Shown here: piece by piece, positions 26,467 to 36,011 of the stretch | Position numbering within the stretch: position 1 is the stretch's first letter | How the letters are laid out: every line of letters starts with the position of its first letter | From: Candidatus Methylopumilus universalis | Lineage (GTDB): Bacteria; Pseudomonadota; Gammaproteobacteria; Burkholderiales; Methylophilaceae | Length of the DNA stretch: 64,000 bases | Assembly (NCBI GenBank): GCA_945883335.1 | Contig: CAMCXI010000001.1 | Coordinates: 124,001-188,000 of the forward strand | Direction: 5' to 3' | The notes under the pieces: generated by a model | Seen by the model: only the letters and a program-made list of their open reading frames with translations | Databases searched by the model: none | Told to the model about the DNA's origin: nothing | Program-made: the position numbers and the translations under genes

Positions 26467-27510
26467 TTAACGCTTTAAGTTTAGCAAAATATTTCGCACT
26501 GGTGTAGGTAGTGCTGCACCAATCGCATCTTCAATCTGCAACCAAATCGTATTCGGCATATTGGCTTGAAGTGGTCGATTCGTCACGCTTAAGGGTTGCG
26601 GTAATATTTCTAACTTAAAGTGTGTAAACACATGTTGAATGCTTTCTAATGGCTCTTCTGCTTCAACGTCCAAACCAAATCTTCGCAAAGCCACTTCGCT
26701 GGCGATGTCTTGCATGCTAATTTCTGGCAAGCTCCATAACCCCCCCCAAATTCCACTTGGTGGACGTTTCTCTAGCAATACCTCATTGCCATCTAATATC
26801 AATAGCATGGTGGTTTGTTTTTGTGGAATCGTTTTTTTAGGTTTTGATGTTGGAAGTTCTTTGGTTTTATTTTCCGCAAGCGCCTGACAGCTAGATTTAA
26901 GCGGACACAGTTCGCATTTGGGTTTGCTGCGCGTGCAAATGGTTGCGCCTAAATCCATTAAGCCTTGCGTATAAGCCCCCATCTCTTGCTCTGGGACTAA
27001 TGATTCGGCGAGTGCCCACAATTGCTTCTCGATTTTAGGCGTGCCCGTCCAGCCTTCGATGACATAGTGCCGAGCTAATACGCGTTTTACATTGCCATCT
27101 AAAATGGTTTGGTTTTGTTGAAAAGCGAAAGATGCAATCGCTGCGGCAGTTGAGCGACCAATGCCCGAAAGTGTTTGGATTTGTTCAAAGTCTTGCGGAA
27201 ATTGTCCATCATGTTCGTCCATAATGGCCTGCGCGGCATTGTGTAAGTTGCGGGCTCGAGAGTAATAGCCTAGACCACTCCAGTGTTGTAACACTTCTTC
27301 TTGGGTAGCATTAGCGAGGCTGGCAATATCAGGAAAGCGGCCCATAAATTTGTCATAGTAGCCAATTACAGCGGTCACTTGTGTTTGCTGCAACATGATT
27401 TCTGAAACCCAAATTGCATACGGGTCTTGGGTATTCTGCCAGGGCAAATTATGCCGGCCATGAATTTTTTGCCAAGCGATTAGCCGAGATGAAAATTGAT
27501 CGATTGACAT
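26467..27510 (-). CDS. mutY: A/G-specific adenine DNA glycosylase
   Basis: A 347-residue MutY that removes adenine mispaired with 8-oxoguanine. Visible are the catalytic Glu in SEIMLQQTQV (about residue 37), the helix-hairpin-helix LSGIGRSTAAAI and catalytic Asp in LDGNVKRV, the [4Fe-4S] cysteines in CTRSKPKCELCPLKSSC, and a C-terminal NUDIX-like 8-oxoG-recognition domain (LLEKRPPSGIWGGLWSLPE). It is 14 bp downstream of uppP. Confidence 0.96.
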   Translation of the reverse strand: MSIDQFSSRLIAWQKIHGRHNLPWQNTQDPYAIWVSEIMLQQTQVTAVIGYYDKFMGRFPDIASLANATQEEVLQHWSGLGYYSRARNLHNAAQAIMDEHDGQFPQDFEQIQTLSGIGRSTAAAIASFAFQQNQTILDGNVKRVLARHYVIEGWTGTPKIEKQLWALAESLVPEQEMGAYTQGLMDLGATICTRSKPKCELCPLKSSCQALAENKTKELPTSKPKKTIPQKQTTMLLILDGNEVLLEKRPPSGIWGGLWSLPEISMQDIASEVALRRFGLDVEAEEPLESIQHVFTHFKLEILPQPLSVTNRPLQANMPNTIWLQIEDAIGAALPTPVRNILLNLKR

Positions 27511-27524
27511 AGATTAATTAGAGT

Positions 27525-28325
27525 TCAATAGAAGTAGCCAAGAACTAATAGCCCTAGCGCAATACGATAGTAAGCAAAGATTCTAAAATCATGTCCTGCA
27601 ACATAGCGAATTAAGGTTTTAATCGCGACTAATGCTGATAAAAATGCCGCAACAAAACCCACTAAAAACAATCCAACATCATCAGTGCTGAGCAGGTCGC
27701 GGCTTTTTATCAAGTCATAACCTGTTGCTGCGAACATCACTGGAATCGCCAAAAAGAACGAAAACTCCGTAGCCACTTGGCGTGACAAACCGAAAGACAT
27801 CCCACCTAAAATCGTCGCACCAGAGCGTGAAACGCCAGGAATTAGAGCCAGTGCTTGAGCGCAACCGATTTTAAACGCATCGAGCACTGTCATGGATTCA
27901 ATATTAGAAATTTTGGCTTTCAGTGAAAGTTTTTCAATAAACAAAATAAGCAAGCCGCCAACAATCAGTGCAATCGCCACTGGCACGGGCTTGAAAAGAA
28001 CTGCTTTAATTTGGTGATGAAATTTGAGGCCCAAAATGGCGAGCGGCAAAAATCCAACGAAAAGTTTTAAGACAAAGCGCTGTGCTTGTAAATCACTTTT
28101 TAAGGTGCGGACTACTTTGAAAAGCCTTGCGTGGTAAAGCCAGCACACAGACAAGATCGCGCCAAGCTGAATCACGATTTCAAAAACATCGCGTTTTTCT
28201 TTGTCTAAAAAATTAATCAGGTCGCCAACGATAATCAGATGCCCAGTACTGCTAATAGGCAAAAACTCAGTTGCGCCTTCTACTAATCCTAAAAGTAGGG
28301 CTTTTAATAATAAGATTAAATCCAT
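27525..28325 (-). CDS. uppP: Undecaprenyl-diphosphate phosphatase (UppP/BacA)
   Basis: A 266-residue integral membrane phosphatase that recycles undecaprenyl pyrophosphate for cell-wall and LPS synthesis. The two active-site segments are EGATEFLPISSTGHL near residue 16 and PGVSRSGATI near 165. Seven to eight helices. It lies between the RluF-like gene and mutY, 31 and 14 bp away. Confidence 0.96.
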   Translation of the reverse strand: MDLILLLKALLLGLVEGATEFLPISSTGHLIIVGDLINFLDKEKRDVFEIVIQLGAILSVCWLYHARLFKVVRTLKSDLQAQRFVLKLFVGFLPLAILGLKFHHQIKAVLFKPVPVAIALIVGGLLILFIEKLSLKAKISNIESMTVLDAFKIGCAQALALIPGVSRSGATILGGMSFGLSRQVATEFSFFLAIPVMFAATGYDLIKSRDLLSTDDVGLFLVGFVAAFLSALVAIKTLIRYVAGHDFRIFAYYRIALGLLVLGYFY

Positions 28326-28356
28326 TTTTACTCGCTTAACATTGAAACTCTAAAAT

Positions 28357-29514
28357 TTAGAAACGTTCTTCAGGTCTTAAATAGCGCCATTCACCCATTG
28401 GCAACTTACCTAGGTTCACGCCACCAATGCGGATGCGCTTTAGACCAAGCACTTTTAGTCCGACCAATTCACACATGCGACGAATTTGGCGCTTGCGCCC
28501 TTCGCGCAACACAAAGCGAAGTTGGTCTTCATTTTGCCAAGACACCTTTGCAGGTTTTAACTGCACGCCATCCAAAGATAAACCATGATTCAGTAAATCC
28601 AGATCGTTAAACGATAAGTCACCTTCAACCCGCACTAGGTATTCTTTCTCAACGGTTGAGTCCTCACCAATTAAATGGCGGGCGACTCGTCCATCTTGGG
28701 TCAAAACTAGCAGCCCTGTAGAGTCAATGTCCAGGCGACCTGCTGGCGCGAGACCTTTTAAAAATACTCGCTGAAATTCTCGAGGCTGTGAATGATGTAG
28801 TAAAGGGTCGTCTTTCCATTGATTGTCAGGATGAATCAGCACAATCGCCGGGTCGTACCCATCTTCTGCTTGACCAGAAACATAGCCAATTGGCTTGTTA
28901 AGAATAATCGTGACGATTTCGGATTGATGCTTTTCAGCATCTTTGCTGATTTCAATATTGGCATTCATCGCCACGCGACTGCCTAGCTCATCAACAATTC
29001 GTCCATCGACTTTTACCCAGCCATTCGTAATCCACTCATCTGCTTCGCGGCGTGAACAAAAACCAAGTTCCGCCATGCGTTTTGAAAGTCGTGGAAAATC
29101 AGGATTGCTAGGCAACGGTTTAGGCGCAAACATTGGGTTGCTGGCGCGATCATTATTAAAATCACCCACTTCAAACCCGTCACGCATTTTGCCACCACGG
29201 CGTGGTGTGTCACGACCTGTGTCATCCAAGGTTGGGCTTGCTTGTTGAGGGCGAGGTGCTTCATCGCGCAATCTGCCATCGTAACGGTGATTGCGTTGTG
29301 AGGCTTTTGATTGAGTGTTTTCGGTTTGTGCTGGGGCGTGAGTGTCGAAGCGTTCAGTTTCAGGCTCAGCTTGTGGCCTAGTAAGGGGCTTAGGTGCAAC
29401 AGTGCGGTCACGCTTGCTTGGGTCGGTCCGCCGAACAGGGGCTTTACTTGCTCTTGGGTTAGTGCTGTCTGTCGGTTTTTTTGAGAGTTTTATGGTAGTC
29501 AAAATAGATGCCAA
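28357..29514 (-). CDS. RsuA/RluB/RluF-type 23S rRNA pseudouridine synthase with long N-terminal extension
   Basis: A 385-residue protein. Residues 1-130 are low complexity and rich in Arg, Pro, Thr and Asp. An S4 RNA-binding domain follows ([21 protein letters not shown]), then the catalytic domain with [23 protein letters not shown] (catalytic Asp), and [11 protein letters not shown]. The C-terminal PMGEWRYL is closer to RluF than to RluB. There is an insertion of about 30 residues before the catalytic Asp. Exact target uridine uncertain. Confidence 0.85.
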   Translation of the reverse strand: MASILTTIKLSKKPTDSTNPRASKAPVRRTDPSKRDRTVAPKPLTRPQAEPETERFDTHAPAQTENTQSKASQRNHRYDGRLRDEAPRPQQASPTLDDTGRDTPRRGGKMRDGFEVGDFNNDRASNPMFAPKPLPSNPDFPRLSKRMAELGFCSRREADEWITNGWVKVDGRIVDELGSRVAMNANIEISKDAEKHQSEIVTIILNKPIGYVSGQAEDGYDPAIVLIHPDNQWKDDPLLHHSQPREFQRVFLKGLAPAGRLDIDSTGLLVLTQDGRVARHLIGEDSTVEKEYLVRVEGDLSFNDLDLLNHGLSLDGVQLKPAKVSWQNEDQLRFVLREGRKRQIRRMCELVGLKVLGLKRIRIGGVNLGKLPMGEWRYLRPEERF

Positions 29515-29592
29515 AAGTTTGATTTATATGATGTTGCACATTATACGCTCTAACAAAACTTGCTTGACTAACAGACGAATAAATTAGCCAAT

Positions 29593-29623
29593 AAAAAACC
29601 CCACAGCACTAGACTGTGGGGTT
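29593..29623 (-). terminator. Terminator downstream of thiC
   Basis: AACCCCACAG and CTGTGGGGTT form a 10-bp stem with a 7-nt loop. On the minus strand it is followed by a T-run, 54 bp after the thiC stop. Confidence 0.9.
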
Positions 29624-29676
29624 CGAGTTATAACAACGATTGATTAAACCTTGTGATAAACCATTACAAAAAGTCT

Positions 29677-31563
<1,887 letters not shown>

Positions 31564-31690
31564 CTACTCCAAAAAAATAATACAACGGAGTAGGGAAGCG
31601 ATGGACTAGCTTCCCTACGGCGGCATGACCCGCATCAGGTTCAAAGGGTGTATCTCACTCCAAAACAACATTTTGGAGACCCCTAGCAAT
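31564..31690 (-). ncRNA. TPP (THI-element) riboswitch with translational expression platform for thiC
   Basis: Reading the minus strand from 31690: GCTAGGGG opens P1, an 8-bp P3 hairpin of CTCCAAAA/TTTTGGAG, TGAGA, then the conserved ACCCTTTGAACCTGAT and ATGCC-type core ending GTAGGGAAGC. Downstream, 31599-31590 (GCTTCCCTAC) is a perfect complement of 31618-31609 (the aptamer's 3' end). 31593-31587 (CTACTCC) is a perfect complement of 31570-31564 (GGAGTAG), which contains the thiC SD. The two pairings overlap and exclude each other. TPP binding should favour SD sequestration; that direction follows from the family. Confidence 0.95.
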
Positions 31691-31697
31691 GTCTTCA

Positions 31698-31726
31698 AAA
31701 TTACGCGAAAAACCGCTTAAAAGCAA
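31698..31726 (-). promoter_or_regulatory. Possible thiC promoter upstream of the riboswitch
   Basis: On the minus strand TTGCTT, a 17-bp spacer and TAATTT lie so that transcription would start about 8 nt later, right before the aptamer. Hexamer matches are only moderate. Confidence 0.4.
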
Positions 31727-31789
31727 GCGATAAAATGAATTGGCTTCGGTTATAATGATGGTTAAAGATTGATTTAAAAAGGATTGGCA

Positions 31790-32464
31790 ATGAGTTTAAA
31801 ACAGGAATCAGCATCAGTTCAGCAGTCACGTTTTAATATGATAGAACAGCAAATTCGTCCTTGGGATGTCTTGGATGGCGCTGTGCTTGGCTTGCTCGCT
31901 AAACTACCACGCGAAGACTTTGTGCCGAAACAGTATGTTGGCTTGGCATTTGCAGATTTGGAAATTCCGCTAGGTGACGGACAGTTGATGTTGGCGCCAA
32001 AAATGGAAGGCCGTATTCTTCAGTCATTAGAAATTAAACAGACAGATAGAGTGTTAGAGATTGGCACGGGCAGTGGGTATTTGACGGCTTTATTAGCGTT
32101 GCAAGCTAAGCATGTTGATAGCGTTGAGCTTAATGCCAAAATCAGCAAACAAGCTGCTAAAAATATTGCCGCACAAGGCATAGCAAATGTGAATTTAGTC
32201 GTGGCAGATGGTGTGCATGGTTTGGCCGCAAATGCGCCTTATGATGTGATTGTATTTACAGGTTCAACGCCTTTATTAAATACGCAAGTTGAACGTCAGT
32301 TAGCAGTCGGGGGTCGTATGTTTGTAGTCGTGGGCGATGCACCTGCAATGGAAGCAACCTTAATTACGCGTATTTCAGTAGACAATTTCAAAACAGATGT
32401 GTTGTTTGAAACTTGTTTGCCAGCAATCGTAAATGCCCCTCAAGCGGAAAAGTTTGAGTTTTAA
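31790..32464 (+). CDS. pcm: Protein-L-isoaspartate O-methyltransferase family protein
   Basis: About 224 residues, class I SAM methyltransferase. The SAM site is VLEIGTGSGYLTALLA near residue 82, followed by the PCMT-type acidic loop SVELNAKI and VVADGVHGL. N-terminal IEQQIRPWDVLD is typical of the betaproteobacterial form located next to tolC, which may not be a classical repair enzyme. SD AAGGA with 6-nt spacing supports ATG 31790. tolC follows after 15 bp. Confidence 0.88.
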   Translation: MSLKQESASVQQSRFNMIEQQIRPWDVLDGAVLGLLAKLPREDFVPKQYVGLAFADLEIPLGDGQLMLAPKMEGRILQSLEIKQTDRVLEIGTGSGYLTALLALQAKHVDSVELNAKISKQAAKNIAAQGIANVNLVVADGVHGLAANAPYDVIVFTGSTPLLNTQVERQLAVGGRMFVVVGDAPAMEATLITRISVDNFKTDVLFETCLPAIVNAPQAEKFEF

Positions 32465-32479
32465 AGAGTCGTTCAGAAT

Positions 32480-33826
32480 ATGCGCTTTAAATTTTCAATA
32501 TTAACTTTTGTTTTATTTGCTGCTTATCAAGTGCACGCGGCTGACAGCCAAAATTTGATGCAGATTTATCAGCAGGCTTTGAGCCATGATCCAGTTTGGG
32601 CTTCAGCACAAAGTAGTCATTTAGCGAACCAAGAGAAATTAGCGCAAGGTAAAGCCTTGTTTTTGCCTACGGTGAGCCTAAACGCTGGCGTGAGCGCAAC
32701 TCAGTCAGATGCCAAGTTTTTTGGAAACACATCAGTACTTCGCGGTGGCCAAAACAATTTTGAAAGCTACAATTACGGCGTTAACGTGACTCAGCCGATT
32801 TATCGTAAGCAAATCCGCGCACAGTTTGAACAAGCTAAAAGTCAGGTCATCCAAGCCGATAAACAATTAGTATTGGCGCAACAAAATTTAATTCTTCGTG
32901 CGTCTAAAACTTATTTTGATGTGCTCTTAGCACAAGATAAAATTGACTTAATCAATGCGCAAAAAACGGCCATTAATAAGCAATTGGAACAAGCAAAAGC
33001 AAACTTTGAAGTTGGTACTTCAACGATTACTGACTTCAATGAAGCGCAAGCGAGATTTGATTTGGTAGTAGCACAAGAGATTGCTGCGGTGAACGATTTA
33101 GAAGTTAAAAGACGCGCTATTCAAGCGATTGTTGGGGCAATGCCGCAAGCACTTATTGGTGTTCGAAGCGATTTAGTCGCGCAATCACCTGAACCTTTTG
33201 AAATGGAAAAGTGGGTGCAAGTTGCTGAGCAAAATAGCTTAGTGATTGCACTTCAGCAACAAGCCTTGGAAATTGCGACACAAGAGGTTGAGCGCCAAAA
33301 TGCTGGGCATTTGCCCACACTAGACGCCGTAGCTGGCTATAACAACAATTATTCGAATGGCACAACTACAGGTCTTGGAAATGGAAGCGATATCACGAGT
33401 GCTACCCTTGGGTTGCAACTTCAAATTCCAATTTACCAAGGTGGATTGGTAAGTTCAAAAGTGCGCGAGGCAGTTGCGAACAAACAAAAAGCCCAGGATG
33501 ATTTGGAAGTTGCTAAACGCCAAGCCGATTTAGATACGCGTTCAGCTTATTTGAATCTCTCAAGCAGTATTGCGCAAATTAAGGCTTATGAGCAGGCGTT
33601 GAATTCTAGTCAAAGTCAGTTGGATTCAACTAATCTTGGCTATGAAGTTGGCGTGCGCACCAGTGTGGACGTGCTCAATGCGCAACAGCAATATTTCAGC
33701 GCTAAACGGGATTTGTTGCAGTCTCGTTATACCTATATGCTGAATATTTTATCGCTCAAGTCGGCGGTAGGTTTATTGAGCGAAGCAGATTTAGAAGGTG
33801 TAAATCAACAGTTAGTCAGCCGTTAA
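32480..33826 (+). CDS. tolC: TolC family outer-membrane channel protein
   Basis: A 448-residue protein with a signal peptide (cleavage after VHA) and the two repeated OEP domains of TolC: each has a strand pair and a long coiled-coil helix. Typical stretches are LMQIYQQALSHDPVW, FNEAQARFDLVVAQ and YEVGVRTSVDVLNAQQQY. It should serve as the exit duct for tripartite pumps or type I secretion. No pump genes are adjacent. Confidence 0.94.
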   Translation: MRFKFSILTFVLFAAYQVHAADSQNLMQIYQQALSHDPVWASAQSSHLANQEKLAQGKALFLPTVSLNAGVSATQSDAKFFGNTSVLRGGQNNFESYNYGVNVTQPIYRKQIRAQFEQAKSQVIQADKQLVLAQQNLILRASKTYFDVLLAQDKIDLINAQKTAINKQLEQAKANFEVGTSTITDFNEAQARFDLVVAQEIAAVNDLEVKRRAIQAIVGAMPQALIGVRSDLVAQSPEPFEMEKWVQVAEQNSLVIALQQQALEIATQEVERQNAGHLPTLDAVAGYNNNYSNGTTTGLGNGSDITSATLGLQLQIPIYQGGLVSSKVREAVANKQKAQDDLEVAKRQADLDTRSAYLNLSSSIAQIKAYEQALNSSQSQLDSTNLGYEVGVRTSVDVLNAQQQYFSAKRDLLQSRYTYMLNILSLKSAVGLLSEADLEGVNQQLVSR

Positions 33827-33842
33827 TCGGCGCGGAGGCATA

Positions 33843-34400
33843 ATGACGAAAGTGGCGTTTGTGGGGGATCGCAATCAAAGTCAGTTGGTGATTGTGGATA
33901 TGCAAACCAAACTCAGTAGCGTGATGCCCGACCATATTGCTGGCGTTATCAAAAACTGTGCTATTCTTTTGCAAAGTGCCGCTTTGCTTGAAATCCCCAC
34001 TATTTTTACCGAGCAATATCCTAAAGGGCTTGGGCCAACGCTGTCTGAGCTATCTCCATATGCAGCTGGCAAAAAAGTGGTTGAGAAAACCGCCTTCTCT
34101 TGCTGTCGTGATCCCGCTTTTAACCGTCAACTTTTGGGTGACCATACACAAGTGATATTGGCTGGTATGGAAGCGCACATTTGTGTACTGCAAACCGCAC
34201 TTGATTTGATTGCACAAGGTAAAACCGTGTTTGTGCTTGAAGATGCGGTGATTTCACGCAATCCTGAAAATAAGCGCAATGCCCTCAATAGAATGCGTGA
34301 AGCTGGGGTGATTATCAGTAATACCGAGTCTTTGGTGTTTGAATGGTTGGGCGTTGCAGAAGGCGATGCCTTCAAAAAAATCAGCCAGCTCGTTCGATAG
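33843..34400 (+). CDS. Isochorismatase-like cysteine hydrolase
   Basis: A 185-residue alpha/beta hydrolase of the isochorismatase/nicotinamidase superfamily. Catalytic Asp is in VIVDMQTKL, a Lys in VVEKTAFSC, and the nucleophile Cys in GMEAHICVLQTALDL. It looks closest to the YcaC-like branch. The physiological substrate is unknown. It is 16 bp after tolC and ends 2 bp from convergent waaA. Confidence 0.87.
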   Translation: MTKVAFVGDRNQSQLVIVDMQTKLSSVMPDHIAGVIKNCAILLQSAALLEIPTIFTEQYPKGLGPTLSELSPYAAGKKVVEKTAFSCCRDPAFNRQLLGDHTQVILAGMEAHICVLQTALDLIAQGKTVFVLEDAVISRNPENKRNALNRMREAGVIISNTESLVFEWLGVAEGDAFKKISQLVR

Positions 34401-34402
34401 CC

Positions 34403-35698
34403 CTATTTTTTAGCTGGTAGATACTTTTCGATTAAGTCCATGAGTCTTTGCGTCGCCCCGCTTGCGCTTTTGCTGAAGGCTATGGCTGCATCGTTCATTA
34501 CTTTTCTTGCTTCTGCATCATTCATTAAAGCGCTTAATTTTTCTGCGAGCTCTTGCTGATTGTTTACACGAATTGCTGCGCCTGCCTGAACCGCAATTTC
34601 CGTTGCGTCGCTAAAGTTGAATGTATGCGGGCCTATTAAAACGGGCTTCCCCATCGCGCTTGCTTCAATGAGATTTTGTCCGCCCAGGGGCAACAAGCTC
34701 CCGCCAATAAATGCTACATCGCAGGCCGCATAATAAGTAAACATCTCACCCATGCTGTCGCCAAGAATCACGCGACAGTTGGGAATATCTCCAGCTACGG
34801 TGCCCACCGAGAATTCTGAGCGGCGACAAAATGGAATGTTGTATTTGCTCAGCAAGTTGGCAACTTCATCAAAGCGTTGAGGATGTCTTGGCACAATCAC
34901 TGTTAGTAAGTTGTCAATTTCGCTTGAAGCAATGGCTTCTAAAATTAAGGCTTCCTCGCCATTTCTTGTGCTTGCAGCTAAAAATACAGGACGTTTAAAG
35001 CCTAGTAAGCCACGTAAATAACGACCACGTTCGGCCTCATCCGTAGGTGGATTCACGTCGAATTTCAGATTGCCCATGACCGTTGCTTTGACCCTTTTGC
35101 CAAGCAAGTCATTCAGGCGATTTGCGTCTTGTTCTGTTTGTGCGGCGATTGCACTTAAATTTTCTAAGCCTTGCGCTGATAGCTTGCCAACTTTGGCATA
35201 ACCCTTTGCTGAGCGCTCTGAAAGCCGTGCGTTCACCAATAACAATGGAATGCTTTGCGCTTTGCATGCCGCAATCAAATTAAACCAAAGCTCCGTTTCC
35301 ATCAGTAAGCCTAGGTCAGGCTGGTAGTGCTTCAAAAATCGTTTTACGGCGCCTAGCGTGTCGTAAGGCAGGTAGCAGCGAGAGATGCGAGGGTACTTGT
35401 CATGAGGAAAGAGTTGTTCGCCAGCTTGACGGCCTGTAGGTGTCGAATGCGTCAGTAAAATTTGGTGCGCTGGATACTTTTCTAATAATGCTTCAACTAT
35501 GGGCTTTGCCGCACGCGTTTCGCCAACCGATACGCAGTGCAACCAAATAAGTGGTTGCGAGACGGTTTTGCTATAAAAACCATAACGCTCAGGCCAATGG
35601 TGTAAGTAAGCGGGTTGTCGCACTCCTCGCCATAAAAGCTTGATGGCAGTGAAGGGCAACAAAATATATAAAAGTGCTGAATAAAGTAAACGTGGCAT
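34403..35698 (-). CDS. waaA: 3-deoxy-D-manno-octulosonic acid (Kdo) transferase
   Basis: A 431-residue GT30 glycosyltransferase that adds Kdo to lipid A on the inner face of the inner membrane. An N-terminal membrane anchor (residues 5-22), WLHCVSVGETRAAKPI, the catalytic-base region LLMETELWFNLI, and C-terminal SLLPLGGQNLIEASAMGKPV are diagnostic. Confidence 0.95.
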   Translation of the reverse strand: MPRLLYSALLYILLPFTAIKLLWRGVRQPAYLHHWPERYGFYSKTVSQPLIWLHCVSVGETRAAKPIVEALLEKYPAHQILLTHSTPTGRQAGEQLFPHDKYPRISRCYLPYDTLGAVKRFLKHYQPDLGLLMETELWFNLIAACKAQSIPLLLVNARLSERSAKGYAKVGKLSAQGLENLSAIAAQTEQDANRLNDLLGKRVKATVMGNLKFDVNPPTDEAERGRYLRGLLGFKRPVFLAASTRNGEEALILEAIASSEIDNLLTVIVPRHPQRFDEVANLLSKYNIPFCRRSEFSVGTVAGDIPNCRVILGDSMGEMFTYYAACDVAFIGGSLLPLGGQNLIEASAMGKPVLIGPHTFNFSDATEIAVQAGAAIRVNNQQELAEKLSALMNDAEARKVMNDAAIAFSKSASGATQRLMDLIEKYLPAKK

Positions 35699-35858
35699 GT
35701 AGTGATTTTCTCACATATTGGAGCGTGAAATGTATTTGGATTTGTCCAGAAAACTATTTTTATTTTGGTTAGTAAACACTCACTAAATGCCAGACTTGTC
35801 CTCCTGTTTGGGCTATTAAAAATGCACCAAAAAGACACAGATCAAATGTAAAGAAATG

Positions 35859-35926
35859 TTAAATATATTGCTTGACCAACACTACAAAATGGAATAATTT
35901 TGCACATGAGCACAATATATTGTGGT
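35859..35926 (+). promoter_or_regulatory. nrdJ promoter flanked by two NrdR-type boxes
   Basis: Box 2 is the perfect palindrome CACAATATATTGTG (35911-35924), matching the NrdR consensus ACA-nAnATATnTnGTGT-type. Box 1, TTAAATATATTGCTT (35859-35873), shares the AATATATTG core. The cores are 52 bp apart, about five helical turns. Between them lie TTGACC (35872-35877) and an AT-rich -10 candidate (TAATTT at 35895-35900, 17-bp spacing, or AATAAT at 35893-35898). Binding at both boxes would bracket the promoter. This is in the 313-bp waaA-nrdJ intergenic region. Confidence 0.7.
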
Positions 35927-35981
35927 CTGACTAAAAAATGAGCACAAGCAAACACGCGTGACAAACTGTGTAAGGTCAGAC
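35925..35981 (+). promoter_or_regulatory. nrdJ leader with a long-range inverted repeat
   Basis: GTCTGAC (35925-35931) and GTCAGAC (35975-35981) can pair and enclose a 43-nt stretch with its own palindrome CACGCGTG. I see no B12-box and no cobalamin riboswitch. This may be leader structure or nothing. Confidence 0.3.
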
Positions 35982-36011
35982 TAATTAAAGAACAAATTAG
36001 GGAAGCTACCA

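Noticed and set aside
35881-36011. Cobalamin riboswitch before nrdJ
   Set aside because: No B12-box-like sequence; the visible signals are NrdR-type palindromes and a loose inverted repeat.
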